A stretch of DNA of 64,000 nucleotides from Clostridium oryzae (GTDB taxonomy: Bacteria > Bacillota > Clostridia > Clostridiales > Clostridiaceae). The stretch's first letter is position 1; every line of letters starts with the position of its first letter. The stretch covers positions 248,001 through 312,000 of the forward strand of contig NZ_MZGV01000001.1 of assembly GCF_002029235.1 (NCBI RefSeq), read 5' to 3'. The notes under the pieces were generated by a model that searched no databases, was not told the origin of the DNA, and was given only the letters and a program-made list of their open reading frames with translations. A program made the translations under genes and the position numbers. Below, piece after piece: positions 7,162 through 16,046 of the stretch.

Positions 7162-9843
7162 ATGGAATATACTAAAATAACAGAAGTGACAGAAAAGTTT
7201 GGTGTTTCTTCAAGAACGCTCCGCTATTATGATCAGGTTGGACTACTGAAAAGTGAGCGTCCGCCTTTTGAAAAATATCGCTTTTATGACCGCGAAAACA
7301 TCAATCGTATTCAACAGATTTTAGTACTGCGTAAAATGCAAATTCCAATAAGAGATATTTTGAGGATTTATGAAAACCAGAGCATAGAAATCTTGGTGCA
7401 AAGCTTTGTGAATCGTATGGAGGCAATTGACAACGAAATCGATACGCTTTCCCAGCTAAAATCATATTTGAATGATTTTTTGAAAGCCATGACGGAACAT
7501 GGAATCACACAGATATCTGCACTTCCTCTGCTATATGAGAAAGTTGAAAAAGAACTTTTCTCTAATCCAAAGCAGGATTTGACCATGGAGAAGCTGAATA
7601 ACCTGTCGGACAAACTGGCAAAGCCACTGGATATGGATATTGTTGAATTACCATCTATGTTCGTGATTACCTCCATACTAACTGGAAGCGGCAGGTCAGA
7701 GATTGAGAATTTTTGCGACTGGCTATCTTCCAATCAAATCCCTTTTGGCAAACCAGGAAGCCGTACACTTTTTGAATACCAAAGTGGAGAGGAAATTGTT
7801 CTCATGCAAAGACTTACGGAAACTTTTGGCAATAGGGAAGGAAAGAACAGTTTATTAGAAGAAGGCCCTTTTGAAGGCCGGGAATTTTTAGGCGGTTTGT
7901 TCGCAGTTTCTTCAGCATATACAGACGAGGATTTAGGGGCTTTGCAACAACGTATGATTCAAAGCTTTGATGATAATCCGGGTTATGAGATTGATTTTTT
8001 GCATTCTGGGATTCTTCGACATGAAACGTTAATTGAATCGGTATTTTCTGCGGAAAGCAATCGGGAACGAATAAATCTTTACATTCCTGTTCGGCAGCGC
8101 AAGCCGAGCTTTACCGATTATCCGGAATTTGAACTTATTGATAATATTTCATTTGAAGAAATTGAGAATGCAAATCCGATTTTACAGGAATATACAGTTG
8201 ATTTTCGTAAGATAACACAGATATATTATCCTCATTTTCAGATTCTCGAAAACGGAGAAGCTGAATTTATTGCCTGGATTTCTCAAAGGAAGCTGGATAT
8301 CAACGTGGCAGTCAGACTTCCGTTTCGGATCGATATTGAATTTTTGGCAGAGGAAAAGAGTGAAGAGTATCTTTGGGGAACCACCGAAGGAAGCTTGTGG
8401 TTTTCCCATGGAAACTGTACCTATACTATGAATGCCGAAAACTATGCAGATATTGCTTTGAAGCAGCATGCGATAGTCTTTCAGCAACCAGTGCTGGAGA
8501 ATGAGTACTCATATCCAAAAATTGGCGACATTCCTCATAACTGCTATAACAGGATGACGTGGATAGTAGGTGAAAAGCATTTTCCTGTTGTATTAAATGG
8601 TCAAGTTCGCTTTTGTGGTGTCAATTTTCCATATATGAATATGAATCTGCATCTGCAGGAACCCCAGTCCATTATCATCGGGACCAATGGACAAGGGAAA
8701 AAGCTGTTTCGTTCCATTAAAGTTTCACAGTTAAAAACGACACCCAAAACAAACACTATAAAGGGAACCATGCAAATCAATGTGAAACAAAGTAACAACA
8801 CTTTACCGAATTTACGACAGATTGTACATGGTGAATACGGACAGAACTACTGGTTCAATGGATGTGCGGCTTATGTTATGGAGTGTTTAGGCGAATCAGA
8901 CTATGACTACTGGCTTTTTGCGGGGTTGACAGGCGAAAATTTCATACAGATTTTTTCGAAGGATCATTTTCGTGGAGACGGTGTTATGGATTACCGGATG
9001 AGTGAACCTAGTAATCATTCTGTGGTGGAAGAAATTTTTAGGAAGATTGGATATGCGTCCACATTTGTTCCCCTTGCACAAATTCTTAAAAACAAAGAAT
9101 TGTATATTCAGACTCTCATATCTTACATCGACAGAGGAATTCCAGTCATTATGAATGATTATGGGAATAACCCGCATAACCACTTTGGATTTGGGGTTTT
9201 AGTAGGTTATGAGAATTATGGGAAAACCCTGCTGTACATGTGTGGAGATAAAAAAGAGCCAGTACAGATTGCAACTGCAGATTTGTTGACAGATGATTAT
9301 CAGAATGAAACAGGTCACTGCCATGGATGGTTGTTTATCGGTGAAAAGCAGGAAAACAGGGCTTTAGCCGAAATTTACCGGGAGCGGATTTTATCCCTGC
9401 CCCAGATGTTTGATTTTGAAAACAATTATTATTGTTTTGGAGTAAAGGCCTTTCTGACATGGGCGGACCAAATTGATGGTGGCATTTTTGAGCGGGTAAA
9501 ATCAAGTGAATTTAACAACTCGGATATGTACACTGTGTATGTTTGCTGTCTGGCTACCAACAGCGGGGGCTGTAAAGGTTTTTTGGAAAAGACATTGGAA
9601 CTGAATCCGGAGATGTCATTTATCAAAGAGGTAATTGCATTGTATGCACAAACAGGACACTACTGGAATGATGATAATGGAACAGACTTAGAAGCACTTG
9701 GCGGTGGTTTTAATGTCACACTGGAGGCTTTGCAGGATGAAACAAAGCGCAAAAGAATTGCACATAAACTGAGGAAATTTGCTGCTTGCATGAGACAGGT
9801 TGGTGACTTGATTGAAGGTTTTATATTAGAGCAAAAAGACTGA
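7162..9843 (+). CDS. Very large MerR-family regulator fused to a Cys/His hydrolase-like domain
   Basis: An 893-residue protein, over three times the usual MerR length. Residues 1-75 are a MerR winged helix (ITEVTEKFGVSSRTLRYYDQ, FEKYRFYDRENI) and 76-115 a coiled coil. A long beta-rich middle of unknown family follows. Residues 545-740 resemble a papain-like or BtrH/C39-type domain: NGCAAYVMECLG places a candidate nucleophile at Cys568, and NNPHNHFGFGVLVGY places His672/His674. The last 150 residues are helical with no recognised family. No signal peptide or membrane helix is seen, so it should be cytosolic. Its own promoter has a 19-bp MerR spacer, and a mini reading frame precedes it. Whether the C-terminal part is a peptidase, acyltransferase or ligand sensor cannot be told here. 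Confidence 0.75.
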   Translation: MEYTKITEVTEKFGVSSRTLRYYDQVGLLKSERPPFEKYRFYDRENINRIQQILVLRKMQIPIRDILRIYENQSIEILVQSFVNRMEAIDNEIDTLSQLKSYLNDFLKAMTEHGITQISALPLLYEKVEKELFSNPKQDLTMEKLNNLSDKLAKPLDMDIVELPSMFVITSILTGSGRSEIENFCDWLSSNQIPFGKPGSRTLFEYQSGEEIVLMQRLTETFGNREGKNSLLEEGPFEGREFLGGLFAVSSAYTDEDLGALQQRMIQSFDDNPGYEIDFLHSGILRHETLIESVFSAESNRERINLYIPVRQRKPSFTDYPEFELIDNISFEEIENANPILQEYTVDFRKITQIYYPHFQILENGEAEFIAWISQRKLDINVAVRLPFRIDIEFLAEEKSEEYLWGTTEGSLWFSHGNCTYTMNAENYADIALKQHAIVFQQPVLENEYSYPKIGDIPHNCYNRMTWIVGEKHFPVVLNGQVRFCGVNFPYMNMNLHLQEPQSIIIGTNGQGKKLFRSIKVSQLKTTPKTNTIKGTMQINVKQSNNTLPNLRQIVHGEYGQNYWFNGCAAYVMECLGESDYDYWLFAGLTGENFIQIFSKDHFRGDGVMDYRMSEPSNHSVVEEIFRKIGYASTFVPLAQILKNKELYIQTLISYIDRGIPVIMNDYGNNPHNHFGFGVLVGYENYGKTLLYMCGDKKEPVQIATADLLTDDYQNETGHCHGWLFIGEKQENRALAEIYRERILSLPQMFDFENNYYCFGVKAFLTWADQIDGGIFERVKSSEFNNSDMYTVYVCCLATNSGGCKGFLEKTLELNPEMSFIKEVIALYAQTGHYWNDDNGTDLEALGGGFNVTLEALQDETKRKRIAHKLRKFAACMRQVGDLIEGFILEQKD

Positions 9844-10219
9844 CTGATAATGACTGATTGTCATAGCCTGCTTGAAAACAAGCGATTAAAAAGCAGACAG
9901 CGCAATCATTTGTTTGTCGAGATGGGGACGAAGAAGCTCATGACAGACTGTATAAGGAAGTGTGTGATTATATAAATGCTTCAGAAGTATTTCTTCAAAA
10001 CTAGAGTGTAGTGGGATAAAAAAAGGAGTCACATGTATTTTATACGGGACAAACCAATGATTGTCTCCGTATGACCGAATAAATTCATATGAATTCCAAC
10101 TGTAAAGTCGATAGGTATTAACGGAGAACAACCAGATCCTATCCCCTTGCAGCAGGATAGGAACGAACAGCTTGAAATAGAGCTGTTTTTTAGTACCATA
10201 AAAGTGTAATTGTTAAACG
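9844..10219. other. 376-base gap with one terminator, no gene recognised
   Basis: No supported coding frame. A small hairpin with a T-tract lies near its right end and probably ends transcription of the MerR fusion gene. The rest looks like decayed sequence. Confidence 0.4.
10168..10191 (+). terminator. Probable rho-independent terminator
   Basis: CAGCT and AGCTG arms around a short loop, followed by TTTTTT. It is a weak stem, but it is correctly oriented downstream of the plus-strand MerR fusion gene. Confidence 0.5.
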
Positions 10220-10756
10220 CATCATTTGGAGCCAAGAAGCATACTTCTCAGGTATGAAAAATCAAAAGATTCTCTTTTGTGCGACTGTACTGACCGCTCG
10301 ATTGACTCCGGCAAAAGCGTTACAATTAATAAAAAGGCGATAAATGAAATTCCGGCTCCGAGCTGGCTCATACTTTTGCTTCTTTCGTCCTCCGAGCTGG
10401 AATCTCCCATATACGCCAAGGACGCGACGGACGTAGCGGATGACAAAATACCAGATAAACTGCGTGATAAACAGCGTCCAAAAGGATGAAGCCAAACCAA
10501 ACAGGAACAAGCTGATAGCATAGCCTATAATACCAATGCTGATGATAGGCTTCCGGCCGATTCGGTCGGACAGCGCCCCCTAAAAAGGAGCGCATACTGT
10601 TTGCGTCAGCGCATATACGGCAGTAAGCCAGCCAAGCTCGTGGCCACCCGCACCGAGGTTTTCCATGTAAAATGGCATAACCGGAAGTATTAGGCTATAT
10701 CCTAACGCAATCACAAATGTCGCAAGCTTCAAAGCGAAAATAAGCTTTTTATTCAT
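10220..10756 (-). pseudogene. Broken MFS drug-efflux transporter
   Basis: On the minus strand the ATG at 10756 starts a clear MFS N-terminus: KLIFALKLATFVIALGYSL, then ENLGAGGHELGWLTAVYALT and the motif-A region GALSDRIGRKP. A TAG replaces what is probably a Trp just before GALSDR. Homology resumes in frame, then slips to another frame (SLSGILSSATSVASLAYMGD, GAGISF), and stops after PESIERSV, so at least one nonsense, one frameshift and a large 3' deletion are present. Its start overlaps the end of the PEP-synthase-like gene by 8 bases, which shows it was the third gene of the tetR operon. Confidence 0.85.
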
Positions 10757-13322
10757 TGAGCGTCACCGTCCCCGCCGCCCCGTCCACCGTTATCATTTGT
10801 CCGCTCTGGATGGTTCGTGTGGCGGTGTGTGTCGCCATGACAGCGGGGATGCCATATTCGCGGGCGACAATGCTTGAATGGCTGAGAGGGCCGCCAATGT
10901 CCGTTACAATCGCACTTGCGGAGGCAAACAACGGTGTCCATGCGGGAGTTGTGGTAACGGCAACTAGCACACTTCCAGACTGGAATCTTTCAAAATCTGC
11001 TGGGCTGTTCAGTACACAGGCGGGAGCAGTCACAACGCCAGCACTGGTGCCAATGCCCATCAACACAATTTTCCCATCTTTCCGCTTCTGTGGTACGTGT
11101 GATATGGCTTTTTCATTTTTCTCCGGCAACTTGGAGGGTGGCACATAACCCCGGTATTTTTTAAGTTCTGCTTTTCGAGCAGGTATCGCCTTGCTCATAT
11201 TAAATAGAGGCATATTTTTATCCAACTGCGCTATGAGTGCTTCCAAATCCGATTTTGTCAGCCAGTAAATATCATCCAGATGTGAAATAGCTCCGCCGCG
11301 TATGAAGCGCTCTGAAATTTCCTGAAACATACGGCGAATCAGCGGATGCCCCATTCCCATCAAATAAATAGCGTTTTCACGCATGGGGGCGGTTTCCTGC
11401 GCCCAATGGAGCAACTTCAAAAACAGTTTTTTACGCGAGCCACCTATCTGTTGTAAAATCTCTTCTTCTGCCTGTTTCCTGCGCTTTTCAAATGTGGCTT
11501 GGCGTAAAAAAGGACTTTCCCCTTTTCCTTCCACGAATGTTTTTATGGATTCAAGGGTTGGTGTAAGCGTTTCTTGGGGTGTGGAATACGCGAAATCAAA
11601 TTCATAAGCGGTACGCCCAAACTCTATAAAATACTGATTGATTCGATTTTTCCATTCTATCCATACTTCCTGCGAAACTCCGGCAGGCAGAACTGAGGAC
11701 ATGAAATCTTCCGCTATCTTTGTTGCCAGATTGTTTTGAAGATAAAGGTTGAGGGTGTTATTTTGCTTTACCCATTCCGAGAGGCTCCACAGGTTCTTTT
11801 CCGATTGCAGAGCAATCGTATCAAATCCGAGCAGGAAAACGGAAGTATCTGTTATACCGGCGCGGCGGGCTGCTCCCTGAAATAATTTTGTAAATAATGT
11901 TTCGCTGATAGAGGCGGCGGGTAATGTAAGTTGAATCCTTGTGAAATAAATACACGCGGCATAAAATACGGTCTGAATACCATCCATTATTTGATGGGTG
12001 TTCAGCGTATGCAGGGGCTTTTCTTCCCATTGCTTAATCACATCCTCAAATTCTTTTCGCGCCGCTTCCCAGCGTGGGACGCTGTTCGTGAGCACCCGGC
12101 GCAAAGAGCGGAGCGAAAGAGATTTGACAGCAATCAAAAGTGGTTTTGATTTAACGGAAAGATAGACATATCCGTTAATAATCGTGTATGCCCCGTTTTC
12201 CGGCAGTAGCTTTTTCGCGCTTTTATCAAACATATCTACCCATAAAAGCGCTGACGCACGGTTGACGATTTCAAGGCCAAGCGTGGCGAACAAGGGTGTA
12301 ACAGGATTTGGCAAGTGTTCCGCCAGACTGCCCTTTGTGTATATAACATCTTTTTCCGGCAACACCCATTCCGGCGGCAAGACAGTAATGGGGCGAGCCT
12401 GAACAATATACAATTTATCTTTTTCCAGCGCCCACTCTACATCCATAGGCATTTGATAATACTTCTCAATTTTCTTTCCAAGCTGTGTCAGCCGCATGAT
12501 TTGATTGCGGGTAAGAGCATGTTTCTTCTTTAACCGTTCAGAAACTGGGATTTCTTCTGTTCCGTCTGAGGTGCGAACCGTCATGATCTCTTTGTTTGCA
12601 GCTTCATACGATACAATTCGTTCGGCGTTCTTATCCACAACGATTGTATCGGGGGTGACTAAGCTGGAAACCACCGATTCGCCAAGTCCCCACGCAGCGT
12701 TAATAATCATTTCGCTACGTCTGCCATTGATAGGATTTAGCGTAAACATAACGCCGGACGCATCGGAAAACGCAAGCTTCTGTACTACAACGGCAAGCGC
12801 GACAACCTCCTGCTTTATATCATTCTTCACGCGGTAAGCAATAGCGCGAGCTGTCCACAGGGAAGCCCAGCACCGCTTTACAGCGGCAAGGACTTCATTC
12901 TCACCCTGTATGTTAAGATAAGTTTCCTGCTGGCCCGCAAAAGAAGCGTCGGGCAAATCTTCGGCGGTCGCGGAGGAACGGACAGCCACTGCGATATTCC
13001 CTAATTCGGCATAAGCGGTTTTAATTGCTGTCGACACTTCCTGCGGCATTTCTCCATTATGGAAAAGTATCACAATCTGCTTAGATACATCTTCAAGCTG
13101 TCTAGTATTGTTGGAGTCAATACCGTCCAGCAGCTTATTAATGTGAGGCTGGATATGGTTCCTCTCAACAAAAATCTGGTATGAGGCAGTCGTAACATGA
13201 AAGCCGTCCGGCACAGGGATTCCCGCTGTCAAGAGTTTTGATAAAGACATACCTTTTCCGCCGACCATTTCAAGGGTTGCCTGTTTATGAGCCAAGGGTA
13301 GGATATAATAAATCATAATCAT
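10749..13322 (-). CDS. PEP synthase-like phosphotransferase, possibly rifamycin-inactivating
   Basis: An 857-residue protein with the three-part PEP-synthase architecture. The N-terminal ATP-grasp domain (about 1-320) has GGKGMSLSKL, AVRSSATAEDLPDASFAGQ and VQARPITVLP. A central helical domain (about 325-750) does not resemble the PEP-binding barrel of true PEP synthase. The C-terminal swivelling domain carries the phospho-His at about His815 (GGPLSHSSIVAREYGIPAV). True PEP synthases end in a PEP/pyruvate barrel, whereas rifampicin phosphotransferases have this ATP-helical-His order, and length and neighbours (TetR, drug-type MFS) fit a drug-modifying role. The start overlaps the tetR stop by 4 bases. 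Base composition is richer in GC than surrounding genes, suggesting transfer. Antibiotic substrate not shown. Confidence 0.75.
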   Translation of the reverse strand: MIMIYYILPLAHKQATLEMVGGKGMSLSKLLTAGIPVPDGFHVTTASYQIFVERNHIQPHINKLLDGIDSNNTRQLEDVSKQIVILFHNGEMPQEVSTAIKTAYAELGNIAVAVRSSATAEDLPDASFAGQQETYLNIQGENEVLAAVKRCWASLWTARAIAYRVKNDIKQEVVALAVVVQKLAFSDASGVMFTLNPINGRRSEMIINAAWGLGESVVSSLVTPDTIVVDKNAERIVSYEAANKEIMTVRTSDGTEEIPVSERLKKKHALTRNQIMRLTQLGKKIEKYYQMPMDVEWALEKDKLYIVQARPITVLPPEWVLPEKDVIYTKGSLAEHLPNPVTPLFATLGLEIVNRASALLWVDMFDKSAKKLLPENGAYTIINGYVYLSVKSKPLLIAVKSLSLRSLRRVLTNSVPRWEAARKEFEDVIKQWEEKPLHTLNTHQIMDGIQTVFYAACIYFTRIQLTLPAASISETLFTKLFQGAARRAGITDTSVFLLGFDTIALQSEKNLWSLSEWVKQNNTLNLYLQNNLATKIAEDFMSSVLPAGVSQEVWIEWKNRINQYFIEFGRTAYEFDFAYSTPQETLTPTLESIKTFVEGKGESPFLRQATFEKRRKQAEEEILQQIGGSRKKLFLKLLHWAQETAPMRENAIYLMGMGHPLIRRMFQEISERFIRGGAISHLDDIYWLTKSDLEALIAQLDKNMPLFNMSKAIPARKAELKKYRGYVPPSKLPEKNEKAISHVPQKRKDGKIVLMGIGTSAGVVTAPACVLNSPADFERFQSGSVLVAVTTTPAWTPLFASASAIVTDIGGPLSHSSIVAREYGIPAVMATHTATRTIQSGQMITVDGAAGTVTLNE

Positions 13323-13924
13323 TCACCTCCATCATTCATAATTCCGTGTAGAAATATATTGATTGTTTCATCTAGCATTTTTTCCGGACTGGCTGACGGT
13401 CGGGACGTGTAGACGATTGCTATAACGGAGTTAATTAACAAACGTACCATAAGATCGGCATCCGTTTTGCGAAAGATGCCTGCGGTCACTCCATTTTCAA
13501 TCACGGATTTTATAATATCCTGATATGCGTAACGCGCAGCTTTCAGCCGCTTTTGATATTCTTCTTCTAAGTAGTCAGATTCTGTATTTAACCACATCAG
13601 TACAGTTCTATACTGCTTTGGCACTCCAAGATGATTAAGCATAATTTTTCTAAGGCACTGTTCCGGAGAGGATTCATCAGCAATAATCCTATGAACCTTT
13701 TGAATGGTTTCTTCTATTTCTTTCTCAACTGCGTATACAACAATCTCGTCTTTTGTTTTGAAAAAATCATACAGACTGGACTTTCCCATGTTTGCTAAAA
13801 CTGCGATTTCCCGCATTGATGTTTTTTGAAATCCATTTTCAGCTATGAGGCGTAAAGCAACTCCGACTATTTCTTTCCGACGTGCTGCTTGTTGTTCGGG
13901 TGTAAGCATAATTCCTTTTGGCAT
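13319..13924 (-). CDS. TetR-family repressor
   Basis: A 201-residue regulator. Residues 10-60 are the TetR helix-turn-helix (IVGVALRLIAENGFQKTSMR, LANMGKSSLYDFFKTKDEI) and the rest is a helical ligand-binding domain. It is the first gene of a minus-strand operon with the PEP-synthase-like enzyme and a now-broken MFS pump. Two copies of a 17-bp palindrome lie in its own promoter, one between the -35 and -10 boxes, so autorepression released by a drug-like ligand is likely. Confidence 0.9.
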   Translation of the reverse strand: MPKGIMLTPEQQAARRKEIVGVALRLIAENGFQKTSMREIAVLANMGKSSLYDFFKTKDEIVVYAVEKEIEETIQKVHRIIADESSPEQCLRKIMLNHLGVPKQYRTVLMWLNTESDYLEEEYQKRLKAARYAYQDIIKSVIENGVTAGIFRKTDADLMVRLLINSVIAIVYTSRPSASPEKMLDETINIFLHGIMNDGGE

Positions 13925-13942
13925 GTGACGATACCTCCCTGT

Positions 13943-14001
13943 AGCGACCGACGGTCGTTTCTTGTATTCTCATTATATAGCGACCGTTGGTCGCTTGTCA
14001 A
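13943..14001 (-). promoter_or_regulatory. Promoter with two TetR operators
   Basis: Read on the minus strand, TTGACA (13996-14001) and TATAAT (13972-13977) are 18 bases apart. The spacer is filled by the perfect palindrome AGCGACCGTTGGTCGCT (13979-13995). A second near-copy, AGCGACCGACGGTCGTT (13943-13959), lies downstream of the -10 box. The centres are 36 bases apart. TetR binding here would block RNA polymerase directly. Confidence 0.85.
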
Positions 14002-14007
14002 GATTGA

Positions 14008-14091
14008 TTTTTTCAGTCTCTAGGAATTTATGTATTTTTCCAATTGTGGATAACTTTTAATCAAAATTAAGATACACCACTAAATAAGAGA
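14008..14091. repeat. Dispersed ~65-bp repeat (TCTAGGAATTTATG type), copy A
   Basis: Begins TTTTTTCAGTCTCTAGGAAT and continues with TTATGTATTTTTCCAATTG, TGGATAACTTTTAATC and AAAATTAAGATACACC. Matching copies start at 37582, 57240 and 61849. A structured 180-bp repeat follows about 160 bases later, as it does behind copy D. Confidence 0.75.
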
Positions 14092-14244
14092 AAAGGTGGT
14101 TATTAAATGAAAAAACGATACAACGTGTTTACGAAGAAGTTAACAAGAAACAGTAATATATTTTGAAATTAGAGAATTAAGATAAGAAGGCAACAGAAGC
14201 AGTATAATAAAAGCATCTTGTTAATATTAAGAGTTAGGGCATTA

Positions 14245-14436
14245 AAAATGGTTACATCCGACGGAGGCATTTGGAGTGAGTTTAGCAATTATCCGTGTCT
14301 TTTAGGCAAATTTCCGTTAAGATGGCGAATTGTTTGAGGCGTAGCCGAGTTATGAGCCATTAGGAAATTTGCCTAAAAGATGTGGTGTAATTGCTTAATG
14401 AACGTAACCGGCCGACATAGGGTGTAACCATTTTTT
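14245..14436. repeat. 180-bp structured repeat, copy 1 (possible ncRNA or palindromic element)
   Basis: The core runs 14250-14429. Its ends pair (GGTTACATCC with GGGTGTAACC) and are flanked by A- and T-runs, like a bidirectional terminator. An inner long stem pairs GCAATTA...TTTTAGGCAAATTT (14285-14313) with AAATTTGCCTAAAAGATG...TAATTGC (14365-14394), capped by GATGGC/GCCATT. A second copy of equal length lies at 61949-62128, with about 160 of 180 bases identical by eye. No open reading frame is present. It could be a structured RNA, a miniature transposable element or both. Confidence 0.8.
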
Positions 14437-14473
14437 ATTGTACTCAATACACGACGGAAAAAGATTCATTTCG

Positions 14474-14617
14474 GCCCTGCCACTAACCGGCAAGCAGGGC
14501 AAGTGTATTGACACTTGCACATTTTTAAGAATTCACCTGCGGTTAACTGTTAAAAATTGCTTGTTGGGGAGTGCCTTCCCCAAACCCTGAGACTTCGGGC
14601 CAAGTTGGCTCGAAGTC
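14474..14617. other. Cluster of four hairpins, oriT-like
   Basis: Four inverted repeats follow one another: GCCCTGC/GCAGGGC (14474-14500), GCAAGTGT/ACACTTGC (14499-14518), TTGGGGA/TCCCCAA (14564-14583) and GACTTCGGGCCAA/TTGGCTCGAAGTC (14591-14617, one-base centre). Dense GC-rich dyads without coding are typical of transfer origins or single-strand origins of mobilisable elements. No relaxase gene is adjacent, so this may be a leftover. The last stretch to the sensor kinase gene (to 14714) shows no gene. Confidence 0.35.
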
Positions 14618-14714
14618 GTCCGGTAGTTCCGTCATTCTTATGTTAGCTTACAATGAAAAAATGAAGCGAGCTGTTCAGTCCGTCAATCAAGTGTTTCGAA
14701 TAATCCCTAGCGGT

Positions 14715-16046
14715 TTAGCAGAACTTGATTGTAACCATCCCACCAGAATCACAGTTACGCAGTTCTAGTTGTGCTGCGTGCGTTTTTGCTACTTGTGCTG
14801 CAAACCAAAGGCCAAGGCCATTGTGTCCATCGGCGGTACGCGCTGCATCACCACGCCATAGGCGTTCTGTTGCATGGTGTAACGCCGTCTTGCTAAAGCC
14901 AGTGCCTTCATCACACACAGTGACTTGCCAGCCGCCATCTACCATGTTGCCTTCCAAATATATGTTTCCACCCGCCGGTGTATGCTCGATGGCATTCTGC
15001 ACCACATTACCGAGAGCGCGAAGTAAATGGTCTTTCTGAATCCTCGCAGTACCCTCCAGGCCGTTTTGGGTTTGCAGATAAACCCTCTTGGCTTCTGAAA
15101 TGGCCATTGTACTCTGGCAAAGCTCGTCAAACATGACGGGCAGGCTGGTGTTTTCAAATGCCTCATCCGCACCTACGGAGGTTTCCAGCAGGCTGGCAAC
15201 ATACTGCTTCGCCCGGTCGTTGCTTGCCGCAATTGTTTCAACCATTTTGCGGCTGCTCTCAGGCAGTTCTTCATCCAGCAGGAGTTCGGCGTTGCCTCCC
15301 ACCAGGGTGAGCGGGGTTTTCAAATCATGCGCGAGTGCTGCTATTTCTGCCTCGCGTTCTTGCTGTGCTGCCCACTGGGAGGACAGGGAGCTGTACAATG
15401 CCTCCCGCATATGATCCATAGCACCGAGTGCCTGGTCGTACTCCCGTATGCCCGCGTGGGGAATTGCGAAATCCAGCTCCTGTGCGCCTACCTTCTCGCT
15501 CACCTCGCTGAACAGCTTCAGTTTGGCGGCAAGACGCCGACGGAGCCACAGGGTGTTAAACAGCAGACAAAGCACCAATGCCACACCAAGTGTGGCAAGC
15601 CATAGGTATTCAAATGGAGGCAGCATGTCGCGTATAACAGGGCTTACAAACTCTGCTCTGAAATACCAGTGAAAGATTATGGTGCTTCCATCCGTGTAGG
15701 TGTATCGCGAAACATGTATGTTGTATGAGTTTTCATGTAAAAACCCGGCTAGAACTTCCAACTTCTTTCCCTCTACGTTGCTTTCCAACACTTCGCCGTT
15801 TCGGCCAAACAAAGCGTACTCGGACAGAAAATCGTCGCCAGGAGAAACAAAAGTTTTTGGCTCTCTTGCCAGCATTTGTTCCACCTGTTGGTTGGAGACG
15901 TATCCTTGGTAAATAATGCCCGTGTTTTGAAGCCGCTCAAAGCAGAAATACCATACCAGGCAACATAACAGCATACAGCCAAGCATAACTATGGCAAAGC
16001 GCAAAAGCACAAAGGAAAGGTTTACAGAACACTGTCTTTTCGCCAT
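14715..16046 (-). CDS. Lantibiotic-type sensor histidine kinase (LanK)
   Basis: A 443-residue membrane kinase. An N-terminal helix (about 10-32), an extracytoplasmic loop and a second helix (about 155-175) precede a HAMP-like linker. The H-box ALAHDLKTPLT puts the phosphorylated His at 240, followed by N-box (NVVQNAIEHTPAGG), G1 (DEGTGFS) and G2 (GLGLWFAAQ) ATP-binding motifs. The ATG at 16046 is chosen over a TTG 18 bases upstream; it overlaps the regulator gene by 25 bases. As partner of the adjacent OmpR-type regulator and LanFEG-like transporter it should sense a cationic peptide antibiotic. GC content is higher than in the transporter genes. Confidence 0.85.
   Translation of the reverse strand: MAKRQCSVNLSFVLLRFAIVMLGCMLLCCLVWYFCFERLQNTGIIYQGYVSNQQVEQMLAREPKTFVSPGDDFLSEYALFGRNGEVLESNVEGKKLEVLAGFLHENSYNIHVSRYTYTDGSTIIFHWYFRAEFVSPVIRDMLPPFEYLWLATLGVALVLCLLFNTLWLRRRLAAKLKLFSEVSEKVGAQELDFAIPHAGIREYDQALGAMDHMREALYSSLSSQWAAQQEREAEIAALAHDLKTPLTLVGGNAELLLDEELPESSRKMVETIAASNDRAKQYVASLLETSVGADEAFENTSLPVMFDELCQSTMAISEAKRVYLQTQNGLEGTARIQKDHLLRALGNVVQNAIEHTPAGGNIYLEGNMVDGGWQVTVCDEGTGFSKTALHHATERLWRGDAARTADGHNGLGLWFAAQVAKTHAAQLELRNCDSGGMVTIKFC

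Noticed and set aside
10226..10489. Plus-strand 87-codon frame
   Set aside because: It is the antisense of the broken MFS transporter, whose homology on the minus strand is clear.
10749..13322. Housekeeping PEP synthase
   Set aside because: The central domain does not show the PEP-binding barrel motifs and the gene sits in a TetR/MFS operon; a phosphotransferase of the rifamycin type fits better, although unproven.
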